Below, in pieces: positions 15,101-19,982 of a stretch of 30,489 nt of DNA. The first letter of the stretch is position 1. Each line of letters begins with the position of its first letter. The DNA lies in the IMG/VR virus record IMGVR_UViG_3300014720_003420, positions 1 through 30,489 of that record; one strand, 5' to 3'. The position numbers and the translations under genes are program-made. The DNA comes from a virus. Under the pieces are notes generated by a model. It was not told the DNA's origin. It did not search any database and saw only the letters and a list, made by a program, of their open reading frames with translations.

Positions 15101-18100
15101 AAACCCTAGAAACCCTGTAAACCCTGTAAACCCTGTAAACCCTAGAAACCTTGTAAACCCTAGAAACCTTGTAAACCCTGGAAACACTAATAACCAAAAT
15201 CCTGTAAACCCTACAATCCCAGGAGCTAATACACGCAAAGCAATTCCTGTAACTACTACACCCATAACAACCCCTGTAGCTAATACACCCACAACAATCC
15301 CAGGAGCTACTACACCCACAACAATCCCAGGAGCTACTACACCCAAGGCAACCCCTGTAGTCCTTCCAGTTATACCCCCAATAGATTTTTCAGGTCTTTT
15401 CCCAAAACCTAATAATTCTAGACAAGGTGTATTAGGTATTCAAACGGTTAGCCAGGCTTCTAATGCATCTCGTCAAATGACATTTAATGTGGGAACAGTT
15501 TTAATCAATGCACAATTAGTTAAACTTGTAGCATCTGGCGGATTGCCTGTTGGTAATCAAGCTGTACAAGTTTCTAGGAATTCCAAACAATCAATTCCTT
15601 CTAAAACTTCTCCTCCAAATTCTTCTAAAACTCCTTCTATTGATTTGACAAATTCAGAGTCAATAAGAGAACTAAACGAAGTAAATAGACAAATAGAACA
15701 AGCAAAACTTGACTCATTAATACTAGACTTTGGAATACAATTTGATAATATAAGAAACACAAACCCGGGTTCAGAAAGAAATGAAGCTACAAAAGCTAGA
15801 ACCGCAGCACGTAATAGCCTTCTAAAACTTTCAGGAAATCTTACCAATAGAGAAGAAGCAACAATTACCAAAGCTGAAAGAGAAGCTGACATTAAACAAC
15901 AACAATCAACGTTTACAGATCAAATAAAAGAATTAGGAAAACAAATTGAAGGCTACAATAAGTTAATTACAGGAATAAACAATGCTATACAAGAAATTCA
16001 AAACTCTCCTCTTGACGATACAACAAAAAGCAGTTATATTAACAGACTTAAGCCGATTTTAGAAAAAGTTAGAAGCGGATTAGAAACAGCAACAACAGAT
16101 AAAGAAAAGATAGAAGAAGAGTACAAACTAGCAAAACCTTTAATTGATAAAGCACTAGGTGATTTACCAAATTTTCTAGAGACCGTACTAACTACGCTTA
16201 ATTTAGGTGATCAGTTACGTGCAACTGAAGCTCAAATTCAAGTATTTGAAACTAGAAAAGATAATCTTGAAAAAATTAAACAACAAATAAGAAATTTAAC
16301 AAAAGAAGAACAACTTGAATTAGACTCAATATTAACTGTAAATATTCCATTTTTAGAGAATATAAGAGAATATACTCAGTTAAGACTAGCATATTTACAG
16401 GCTCTTAAAGAAAATTCAACTGAAGCCAACAAATTAAAAGCAAGACTTGATCTATCAAGTAAAAGACTACAAGAATTGTATAATTTTAATATAGGGTCAA
16501 AAGAAATAAGTGAAGCAACAAAAGACATTGAACAACTAATTGCAGACAGCCCAAACACTGCTATAATAGAAGCAAAAAAAGGAAGAGTAAAAGAAGTATC
16601 AGGCATCAACTATGAAATAGGTGTTCTAGGATCTAATAAAGAAGTTTTGGAATTAGCTGGATTACCAATAGACTCAATAGAACAAAAATTAGTTGAATTA
16701 GGCGAAACATTAAAAATACTAGAAAACATTAAATTGAGTCCAGAGATGGTAGAACTCCTTAAAGGCAGGGTGTCTACTTTAAGTAAAAGAGCAGAAGATG
16801 AAAAAACACAAGCAAGAGAAAATACTATATCTGAAGCAACTATCCAATCGTTAGAGTTACAAGGATTAACTTCAGAATTTCAGCTAAATGCAATAAAGCG
16901 TGATAGACTTATACAAAATGCAACTTTTGACAGAGATAAAGCAAACGATGATAATGCTCTTAGACTTAAACTATTAAACGAACAAGCAATACATAACTAC
17001 GAAACTGCTATAAAAGCTTTTCAAGAAGCTAGAGACAATGAAATAGCAAAACTAAATACAACTGATGAGCCAATTAATCAAGCTGATAAAACTGACGAAA
17101 TTAGTAGAATTGATGATACTTATTCCACTCAAGAAAAACAAGCATCAGCCGTTAAAGACGCTGCAATTAAAACGGCACAAGAAGAACAAACAAAACAAGC
17201 TACTGAAATTAATCAAGATCATGCAAGAGCAATTGAAGCAGCTAATCTTGCGCACAAAGATTTTTTAGCAACATTAAAAGATAGTATTGTAGTTACAGCT
17301 AAACAAAATATTGGTAGCGAACTATCCACCTATGTAATGAATGATTTAGTAATGGGTGTAGATGCAGTAACTGGAGAAGCTAGAGACCTTAGTAATGAAT
17401 TAAAAGGATTAGAAAGAGTATTATACAATGTCACTAAAGCTATTCTAAACTCAATCATTCAATTAGCTACAAAAACAGTAGTTGATAGCGCTCTTAACTG
17501 GTTTGTTGGGCTATTTACACCAAAAGTAGGAGGCAAAGCATTAGGTGGTGTTATAACAAACTATGCAGAAGGTGGATTAGTACCATCTATAGACGCAGCA
17601 TTTACTAAAGAGCGTTCGTTAAACGGTGGTATACAACCTGTATTAGCAGTATTAACTCCAGGCGAACGAGTGTTAACAGTTAGTCAAAATAAAAGGTTTG
17701 AGGAATTACAATTAAATAAAGTATTAAACTACGCTAATGGCGGCATAGTGTCTCCAACAGAAAGACAATATCATCAAACTATAAATAACGAAAAACCTAA
17801 AAACACACCTAATATACCAACTACCATAGAATTAAATAGTAGTAAAGATGAATCTAATGTAGACTCAGTTCAATTGCGTAACGGAACACAAAATGATTTA
17901 GTAATGGATGTAGATGCAGTAACTGGAGAAGCTAGAGACCTTAGTAATGAATTAAAAACAGTAGTTGATAGCGCTCTTAACTCGTTAAACGCAGCATTTA
18001 CTAAAGAGCGTTCGTTAAACGGTGGTATGCAGCCTGTATTAGCAGTATTAACTCCAGGCGAACGAGTGTTAACAGTTAATCAAAATAAAAGGTTTGAGGA

Positions 18101-18548
18101 ATTACAATTAAATAAAGTATTAAACTACGCTAATGGCGGTATGGTATCTCCCATGGATAGCAAAGTATTAAACTACGCTAATGGCGGTATGGTATCTCCC
18201 ATGGATAGCAAAGTATTAAACTACGCTAATGGTGGTATGGTATCTCCCATGGATAGCAGAGTATTAGCTTATGCAAATGGCGGTATGGTATCTCCAGCAG
18301 AAAGACAATATCATCAAACTATGAATTACGTAAACGGTGGCTATGTAGCACCACCTATAAATAACGGAGAAGCTAATAACAGTCAAAAACCTGAAAATAC
18401 ATTTAATATACCAATTACCATAGAATCAAATAGTGGTAAAGATGAATCTAATATAGACCCAATTCAATTACGTAACGCAATACAAAGCGCTGTATTAACA
18501 GAAATCCAAAGACAGCAAAGACAAGGAGGAATTTTACCTAGAAAATAG
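171..18548 (+). CDS. Giant tail tape-measure protein (6125 aa)
   Basis: This is the tail-length ruler of the virion and probably also the protein ejected with the DNA. The N-terminus (LGELIVELKLDSVQF) is typical of tape measures. A classical tape-measure domain lies at about 3384-3554, with GKVSMEELRQQL and KFPPAMRIFAKALG. Four copies of an SPSK/SPSQ...G...EG..IG motif lie at about 2521, 2571, 2968 and 3074. Hydrophobic, membrane-like segments lie near 3604-3630, 3646-3675, 3816-3833 and 3854-3885. Charged coiled coil dominates residues 1-2150 and about 4050-4500. Proline/asparagine repeat linkers sit near 4620-4660 and 4957-5060. The C-terminus repeats LTPGERVLT and YANGGMVSP motifs. The reading frame is unbroken for 18.4 kb. 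Lambda gpH has 853 residues and Thermus P23-45-type phages about 5000, so this is exceptional. Start ATG 171 fits the family; only a weak AGGA lies 14 nt upstream. Confidence 0.97.
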   Translation: MTNLGELIVELKLDSVQFTADLNKFKADATKVAGDIEQKINNILSKTISIKVDDKSLTKLNEHLDKKKKHLDEVKKHYESNPIVVKVDNKESEKSLKNFNTKLEQELKKNKKYTIDYQSGKGLNDVTKIVKDAVTKGIQEAFTSVKAEINVSASRQSTNQVTSNTSSNAVSDKNSQYIVEELKVSNKLLNKLIDRQETLITKVQALRFDGSGGRTPVVTQETQQQNNVSVRSSSTKQVINQPVQPSPTPPQLPTQQIDVTQLNASVNNLINANANLGATISSIATAATGMGNEAAVANTQITQSAIKAKEISDELKVAALEALSITNHIGAAQTSSEIIKKNLSDASGYSDDIPNNLAIAATESEQVKNNFNESNKLVAAINQDFKDSRISVKAIEALFAGIVTSLGTVANDLNNVAGKVSSNTSGSNSTVEDIKKAIEQSLASAIIAANNNIEVAIKSSANQITGSKNLGDVVSELTKIIGIINSLDSSIKASKADPTKIDIDTTNLQTSLTGASEQLNNFKELVDNKFIHSTNVASNQLEELGNELQKVITKLKTEVTSPAETSKLPKSVETDLQQISNNCECEIKVVKSVETGTDKVAEQVKKSGENLEKGIKDLAENFKVELEDNVLGQFNAVATEINNFVTEAKDLQKKVSDINTGLDGNLNELNDNNENLKKTAADLRTKLNGIGSLIDDIVDEAKKHFNGQPISDEINEFANKIKKSTSYLEDNIKTIPNTLDVNIKAKMAQQAQELIEKISESTKKIDLDPVIKTVVEKAATSLNSFGDDSSKLFDSLTKSVEFNTKKIEQTFETFATKINQTIDASANEITASATKQQTNKLGNETTTPPESETQKQVNMSLSEFNSAVVATRNELLSILNGLNTESTSATKNIESLKDSLDKLTEETDRLETKFKDVANNKDIDKLFESIGKLNDEYDNLNPKVKENVNKQTDLIAKLNNIVDELTTINSLTKEGQQNKLKEIEDLKKTATELQTSGSGLNDAILNITEKVSTSTNTINALNAQNLTQVKAAEQIHQKLTQVLTKIDETADEAQKISNKFKKEANTPIALPEIDTSSLNKITAYLNSIANSIKIQSEKINDISSVLSSFNSEELKNNVTNIELAGKNIANAVPSIVTQIESVAAQIEDAGKVFTGKANTFNLDQLSSQLNNLKDVASNLGSELSGLKVVEMQQKIDSVETDVDSFNKSIQDSHTNLVEINHLINDVKNAVKNYEGIVQKSNSTAEEVITAQSKVVKSLDDLNAKYKLNETTIDNINNKHNELFNNISNLTSEIGKNENAIKAFSDNLHNVDFNSVVDGLKELSGGFEESGKTFFQNLTTKFNEAINVFTTKKETDTKSKNETPKQLPELIQLEENLNDPSLSDAIKEVIKKTIEKIEKDIEIDISESSIGEKIKEKLVNELDNLLSKIEPIKLSESQLKQYVEILENAASNFGANLKEIGTNHAEVMRNVSGELAEFSNKIKATTTELERFDAVVKNAVTKPPEPKEKAALEKATDSSDKLKESLEGLTVITNDVSRSVQNLGQKFTKLEEFENLKQSITGLDVETKKFSSQIKLANTYLEGLDFKAKQTESSKFKSIAESFESTLKALTSVADNLKQANTSFVAEVNVLKTSVAGIDVNTFNDKAKELASVVNGLKDKLNEINQQLLSGKDIGASLTKFNSELKEAQQQYKNLASLQSSINTEHAKLQTGIQGFINYLDNNKENIVAPLKEMVQTFKSDLAGLPDATQESVKESLTQLEARVTSLDTIFGNFSNKIESFTLDNIEENFEEVTEEIKRETKGVFDLIKQYINQQFPSKPKDEFISGLDQESFDRQRQGLEASLSSIVDAITTSGNNYANQIIEATVAAQKIKETNLEISQTNRELVTTTKNLVTELGNSAAEIKKATNDLVKAKQDELDAVLKANKATLDAATNKSKENVTYYDNVKQELNNAVVVAVSIKESVIKIKTQFDELVKETLNSKKKEITDDVKTLVETQKQELKDNQNQITKDVNSIVKNLEAFNTSLSSNNSNTTNLVKVNKTQVDTLAKISTEFESILNKYKTFSNQVDSQVKSLTNLPNFEEAGIAFQVKINEFKQASAKQIEDLQTALKGVIGRLDLSGTELANKISNVQINLDSTGNEIKKLGNVAEKASQNLERFVELKLGVKQQPELEPVYVTQQQPTSKASVHVTQQQPTSKASTPETPPTSKGLDPKKLNEPTFPLDKDVTSITSFEQPSVVDAKIVANNINEVQKEYQEKFVNKVWIPLLKILNTIYSETPFSDDDILEKTQKGEAFPPVNEKFDNAIIRQIKNLLNEYEKVLTDAGASNLESVTPKAREIAKEMGETLLNLAQKTAEEIREKIGEKIAFDLILANQDTNLEDNKELAKYAKDGDLAKEIKVLTDALYAIKNAAKEVGTYFRSLYKTTSGQTQGQFVGESVEIMNDVAKTKSYNAANNQLISEIQQTEKNIKKLIAESDKAAKNVADTGSETIEAKTKENLKKSYNLFYDFVNQIKRALQIKSPSQVAIYIGEMFGEGLSIGIEKRADKVIKTANEMAKDLVKTVKKQLGINSKSRIFFEIGIRLLEGFESGIQMKMPGVQNLINPLFHAILAQTPGVVGAEIGTAIIISLALSIQKGDSIISKAFRKIVNNILFVVDIMQNSLDVYSGPSGLFPNLAPAVHPGIGLTIYALKTTLQLLKEIGEEHKLNNKRLLPSLLYSAKNRFDKIRNDKSLNVAREGVEHVGNLVRGGEMVQYGAKSPIIAVINAAQSGATVILRSIRIIESMYKAYQDTVAKIQSNPSIDFSATFQNTLVDYLRSFNITKKDILQALASIGQVVPKIDSTGTGKIVSDPTVGGAAVGAAVAIEVMDMIKKAIIDKTKEKMAQGIDFKDAFKTSLEDIQSPEAITKILTNVADSLKPQIKHLTNAGEDIIDGLIKGILNRMGMVARVIYLTSKAIEDQIKENMGITSPSKVMIEVGLMITEGLAIGIKKGTNKVLNAIEFVGNAIKQKELPQLTDKETKQNINTDVTRRLKHIGKQTSQGFTQGLRSNSMAEETGEEVRKVIKKFRTILKIASPSQVTRQFGINSGEGYGIGFVEALNNSNKEIQNALKQIIQSLKTEFSAVGVSTGFSDDLQKVLREMDDIEKKQERIIELRNKGLITEKEARQELQRYNDELLKQSQLVNKIKRDAQKELDQTAAPGTTAYKLTTANVVNDDFANKELENQMMLERRQRRIKPVDIRNVDVPESIHKGDDNIRYAYDRSIELQKELKRQQKDPAIKQLKKDLERNRNLIIEEYKKNDITLREALERLNQQNENTIQEFYAAGGSPIDLTQDNIRRNSKTFGQNAQDLGEGIADVTEQAQAQANRFGDFTDVVRDFYFEAAQKLLDLVKAMEEIEPIQRRFLVAMNENKQKADRAFKLAQSTAEQNRIPIMSGLEGYSQMLEAAKGTRLEGADVQNLFEGISAALSSMSITGRDADLVFLAFTQMIARGKVSMEELRQQLSEKFPPAMRIFAKALGTTVSGLTETVSQGLVMSDNALSKVAKTLNEEYGNTARGAKGIGLALTELSNTGVAMLIKITESFSDLVIVVAQSLSAIGNLIKDNITIIAPIAAGVIALFSAALLAGIITIFNSTGLTTAILALSGKFVTTFASGIVTMAPVIALAIGEGLASAIGAKTITEMISNKIKEGVDGVMISFNTSGTLGFITNLLNPIALLINAVQFLVKVIKEIPKAVEKLRNDSGAIAGILNYLIRFIERVKVGIEALIGSITGLAQIFGLAAINVTIFKSIIVSSLTAIKVATLALGVVWNSVFGKGVVIVGIMLAVVAAISAIDNNLDEFKNQINNVLAYMGAAIYGFMLILKLVKKDIVGFIGLLAVIPTMMYLQGDFSSPALEAMKNLSKSMKDGLDRLKDAVNSFSKATNTSTTKVEQSVKGFELNILKFFNPNLQSFKSDTLVLQQRERLNKNLKDDIERKPDNLLHEFALSLLGIDVHAQSQIKRHRDSLDNDFKDTSGNKVKVPNDVENFSRREYFDYVDRNKIDYNNWWNPAPSITAFGNTLLDLDKETEEILATRFKSYFETLKKEARGNLTVSDRTIIESLTSFSKEVESAMKEITKLTNKELSESERQRIKKELEGIDKEIQAKQVERAKADKDHKTEEVAKIDNDIAKLEKQKNEKLSPIKAGLNALEKMKSSIQSAGEMLIKEVSDEKVKKTIKKDIERITENFEKLSGLFKDLVKGDFDESYNKALKAFNAFEKAYEDFKNNLETEINVLTASLYKGNYNSATIARGEKILEIKQADANIKALNQKIALDIKMLALTQGHTRANSDEEIKSKIEELKQGLMENRNALTAEQLKKLKLSKELKEEIEENKKALEDYQLEQLIQIKQMQIELEKAKAELENLRLDNKLKVLLKDIKSSNFKSFMESAFNLIKSINEIIAKKLENDKKQLEDQKRLREEAEKRKQIEDQKINEKAFENLVIQSNLDLTNAFNTTFKTLTEVTKQAGNAIKDLTGLIEGIFNRFNIQINKSNNEISKTNAAAQKVSLNIEQSGLSLSKFNNRITIANNSLGKTVNAFQYINNILEKMPQTPVVTINYGSGGNQPSNQLPFSNIGTTTTSSGSNGNNATNVATASNNNNDVAKTNVTTVATNGNNATNVAYASKPNFTNHLQAALNLFPSTKGSDKIADNLGVQRTTQVAKGNPGTNVGKGKNRELLRSNSNKPDLLRELLGNVFGGIGVSTNEIKWFQGQMNFNSEDEFNRFANPLILIDKINKTIESAEKNKVNLDPELGKAAEFVIDNLLPYIPQKGRDFISKAIQDRRSKSKIKFKYNPNDQNEIETITNIAENYLVPNSLQSHIDRVQAVKTYMNIVVQELTAKGSLKDSNIPSPNLKEKANFALRNIDKIASPDLIKRNALQANYQLIKDIVERDRLTTDSGMTARSLIEQEKLRNPGNTNNQNPVNPRNPVNPRNPVNPRNSVNPRNPVNPVNPVNPRNLVNPRNLVNPGNTNNQNPVNPTIPGANTRKAIPVTTTPITTPVANTPTTIPGATTPTTIPGATTPKATPVVLPVIPPIDFSGLFPKPNNSRQGVLGIQTVSQASNASRQMTFNVGTVLINAQLVKLVASGGLPVGNQAVQVSRNSKQSIPSKTSPPNSSKTPSIDLTNSESIRELNEVNRQIEQAKLDSLILDFGIQFDNIRNTNPGSERNEATKARTAARNSLLKLSGNLTNREEATITKAEREADIKQQQSTFTDQIKELGKQIEGYNKLITGINNAIQEIQNSPLDDTTKSSYINRLKPILEKVRSGLETATTDKEKIEEEYKLAKPLIDKALGDLPNFLETVLTTLNLGDQLRATEAQIQVFETRKDNLEKIKQQIRNLTKEEQLELDSILTVNIPFLENIREYTQLRLAYLQALKENSTEANKLKARLDLSSKRLQELYNFNIGSKEISEATKDIEQLIADSPNTAIIEAKKGRVKEVSGINYEIGVLGSNKEVLELAGLPIDSIEQKLVELGETLKILENIKLSPEMVELLKGRVSTLSKRAEDEKTQARENTISEATIQSLELQGLTSEFQLNAIKRDRLIQNATFDRDKANDDNALRLKLLNEQAIHNYETAIKAFQEARDNEIAKLNTTDEPINQADKTDEISRIDDTYSTQEKQASAVKDAAIKTAQEEQTKQATEINQDHARAIEAANLAHKDFLATLKDSIVVTAKQNIGSELSTYVMNDLVMGVDAVTGEARDLSNELKGLERVLYNVTKAILNSIIQLATKTVVDSALNWFVGLFTPKVGGKALGGVITNYAEGGLVPSIDAAFTKERSLNGGIQPVLAVLTPGERVLTVSQNKRFEELQLNKVLNYANGGIVSPTERQYHQTINNEKPKNTPNIPTTIELNSSKDESNVDSVQLRNGTQNDLVMDVDAVTGEARDLSNELKTVVDSALNSLNAAFTKERSLNGGMQPVLAVLTPGERVLTVNQNKRFEELQLNKVLNYANGGMVSPMDSKVLNYANGGMVSPMDSKVLNYANGGMVSPMDSRVLAYANGGMVSPAERQYHQTMNYVNGGYVAPPINNGEANNSQKPENTFNIPITIESNSGKDESNIDPIQLRNAIQSAVLTEIQRQQRQGGILPRK
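6693..6770 (+). repeat. 39-bp tandem duplication inside the tape-measure gene
   Basis: Two adjacent 39-bp units (6693-6731 and 6732-6770) differ at a single base and encode VYVTQQQPTSKAS and VHVTQQQPTSKAS. They start a proline/threonine-rich linker that separates the long N-terminal coiled-coil half from the region with the SPSK motifs. The near identity points to a recent slippage or duplication event. Confidence 0.95.
14029..14141 (+). repeat. 29-bp direct repeat in an Asn/Thr-rich linker of the tape measure
   Basis: The same 29 bp occur at 14029-14057 and 14113-14141, encoding the NGNNATNVA motif twice. The surrounding stretch (about 13960-14160) is rich in Asn, Thr, Ser and Gly and looks like a disordered linker after the central coiled coil. 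Confidence 0.9.
15039..15182 (+). repeat. Eight 18-bp units encoding NPVNPR-type hexapeptides
   Basis: Eight consecutive in-frame 18-bp units, consensus AACCCTGTAAACCCTAGA, encode the hexapeptide NPVNPR with variants (NSVNPR, NPVNPV, NLVNPR, NLVNPG). The block is flanked on each side by GNTNNQ, itself a duplicated segment. The units vary at few bases, so copy number is likely to change by slippage without breaking the frame. The encoded stretch should be an extended proline-rich linker within the tape measure. Confidence 0.95.
15285..15338 (+). repeat. Two exact 27-bp units encoding a TIPGATTPT-type repeat
   Basis: Two identical 27-bp units lie head to tail at 15285-15311 and 15312-15338, with a third partial copy after them. 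They continue the Pro/Thr-rich linker that begins with the NPVNPR block. Confidence 0.9.
17340..18490 (+). repeat. Tandem duplication of the C-terminal module of the tape measure
   Basis: A module beginning NDLVM.VDAVTGEARDLSNE (17340) runs through LTPGERVLT, KVLNYANGG, ERQYHQT and SKDESN..QLRN to about 17890. It then starts again at 17892 with the same order of blocks to about 18480. Many blocks are nearly identical at the DNA level (17597-17755 against 17991-18150). The second copy lacks two internal segments, including the piece encoding LERVLYNVTKAILNSIIQL, and has extra 48-bp units. This looks like a whole-module tandem duplication followed by internal deletion. Confidence 0.9.
18114..18305 (+). 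repeat. 48-bp tandem units encoding KVLNYANGGMVSPMDS
   Basis: Three almost identical 48-bp units (18114-18161, 18162-18209, 18210-18257) are followed by a diverged fourth (18258-18305). Each encodes KVLNYANGGMVSPMDS or a close variant. A single related unit occurs earlier, near 17715-17760. The YANGG motif is common at the C-termini of tape measures, where one copy usually suffices. Confidence 0.95.
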
Positions 18549-18577
18549 TCAACTATATTAATAAGGAGGATATAATT

Positions 18578-19237
18578 ATGAAAAGCTATATAGCTAAAAT
18601 CGAACCATCGCAACAACAAAACTCTCCTTATTTTGAAGTGGCAACGCAGGTAGCTATTGGACTTTTGGTAGATTTAATACCAGTCATAGCCTCCACCATC
18701 TTTGCCTGGCTATTTTTTAAATTTAAAAACCAGCTTTTTGTTATACTTTCTAAACTGGAAGCCATAACTCATTCCCATTTGCCAGAAATTGATGTAGAAG
18801 AAGAAGCTATTATACAAAATTATTTTAAAGAGTTAAGTCAAAACGGATTTAATCGTATAACTTTTTTTATGTTAGATAATTTTCATAAAAAAAATAAGTT
18901 TATTTACGCTAAAACATTTTATAGCTTTATTGATTATAGCACAGAAAAAGCAATCTTAGAAGAAAATAAATATAATTATTCTTTTGTCAGTTTAGAAATA
19001 AACAACTTAATAAAACAAGATAGAGTGTTAGCAATATATAATAATTACACTAAAGGATTTATAAACACTGCATGGTTAAAACATAGAAAAATTAAATCCT
19101 ATGCAATCTATTTAATTAATAAAAAATACACAGGATTTATTTTATTAGAAAAAACTCAATGTCATTTTACTTGCCCAGTAAATACTCAAAAAATCCAAGA
19201 AATACTACAAAAAATTGATGAAATTATAAACAACTAA
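18578..19237 (+). CDS. Single-pass membrane protein of unknown role, 219 aa
   Basis: A strong Shine-Dalgarno (AAGGAGGA, 18563-18570) fixes the start 29 nt after the tape-measure stop, so the two are probably co-transcribed. One hydrophobic helix (about residues 25-49) follows a short polar N-terminus; the remaining 170 residues are soluble. Their pattern of alternating strands and helices, ending in AIYLINKKYTGFILLEK, resembles a GAF-type fold, which is an inference from pattern only. No lysozyme, holin or spanin signature is seen. Its position after the tape measure could suit a role in DNA entry, lysis or exclusion, but none of these is shown. Its stop overlaps the opposing dCTP deaminase stop by 4 nt. 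Confidence 0.8.
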   Translation: MKSYIAKIEPSQQQNSPYFEVATQVAIGLLVDLIPVIASTIFAWLFFKFKNQLFVILSKLEAITHSHLPEIDVEEEAIIQNYFKELSQNGFNRITFFMLDNFHKKNKFIYAKTFYSFIDYSTEKAILEENKYNYSFVSLEINNLIKQDRVLAIYNNYTKGFINTAWLKHRKIKSYAIYLINKKYTGFILLEKTQCHFTCPVNTQKIQEILQKIDEIINN

Positions 19238-19827
19238 ACAACCGGTAATGTAATCTGCTCCAATTGATTTTGGTATTTACCTAGCCTATCCTGATAACTA
19301 GTTCTACACATATCACCTTCAAAAAACAACAACTGCGCCACCCCCTCATTTGCATATATACGACAATCTGCGCTAGACGAATTACTGAACTCTAACGTTA
19401 AATAACCAGACCAAGCAGCTTCAACAGGTGTTAAATTAGCTATTATACCAACCCTGGCATACGTGCTTTTGCCAATACATATTGCAGTAACATTTACAGG
19501 CATCACTATCTTCTCTAAAGACACACCTAATCCATAAGAATTAGCCGGAATAACAAAATAATCACCCCACTGGTCAGACTGTAAATCTACAACCTCTAAA
19601 CTTTTGTCATTAAAACTTTTAGGATTTATTACTAATGCAGGTATACGTTTAAATACCTTAAACTCTTTTGGTGACAGCCTAATGTCATAACCATAAGAAG
19701 ATACACCGTAACTAATACAACTTAATTCATCACTGCCCCTCTTATACCTACGCACAAGTGATGATTCATAAGGAGAAATCATGCCTCTACTACATTGCTG
19801 TAAAATCCATTTATCATTCTTAATCAT
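19234..19827 (-). CDS. dcd: dCTP deaminase
   Basis: Deaminates dCTP to dUTP, feeding dUMP and dTTP synthesis; in a phage this supplies thymidine nucleotides for an AT-rich genome. The 197-residue product has the family length. The signature GKSTYARVGI carries the conserved Ser and Arg, and WSGYLTLEFSN carries the Glu aligning with the catalytic E138 of E. coli Dcd. YGVSSYGYDIRLS near the N-terminus and YANEGVAQLLFFEGD near the end are also typical. The ATG at 19827 is chosen because MIKNDKWI matches family N-termini; a TTG at 19836 is the alternative, and a GGAG lies 12 nt before the ATG. Some bacterial dCTP deaminases act in anti-phage defence by nucleotide depletion, but the context here favours phage metabolism. 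Confidence 0.93.
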   Translation of the reverse strand: MIKNDKWILQQCSRGMISPYESSLVRRYKRGSDELSCISYGVSSYGYDIRLSPKEFKVFKRIPALVINPKSFNDKSLEVVDLQSDQWGDYFVIPANSYGLGVSLEKIVMPVNVTAICIGKSTYARVGIIANLTPVEAAWSGYLTLEFSNSSSADCRIYANEGVAQLLFFEGDMCRTSYQDRLGKYQNQLEQITLPVV

Positions 19828-19897
19828 TACCAGCAACTACTCCAATAACAAAAACACTGTACACAAAGATAACATAAAAAAATCTTTTATTCAACTC

Positions 19898-19925
19898 TTG
19901 ACAAAGGTAAAAAATGTGTTATATT
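19898..19925 (+). promoter_or_regulatory. Sigma70-type promoter for the winged-helix gene
   Basis: TTGACA at 19898-19903 and TATATT at 19920-19925, separated by 16 bp, form a strong promoter. Transcription would begin near 19932, which rules out the ATG at 19914 as a start and leaves 19959 or 19983. A 6-bp inverted repeat (TGACAA at 19899, TTGTCA at 19933) brackets the promoter and may be chance. Confidence 0.75.
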
Positions 19926-19982
19926 TTGCTTATTGTCATTCTTTCGATATATACCACTATGCAGACTATCTCAAAGGGAGCT

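Noticed and set aside
15039-15182. Telomere-like AAACCCT repeats
   Set aside because: The units look like plant-type telomere repeats on one strand but keep an 18-bp in-frame period and encode NPVNPR inside the tape measure.
18114-18305. CRISPR array
   Set aside because: The 48-bp units are contiguous without spacers and are in frame with the tape measure.
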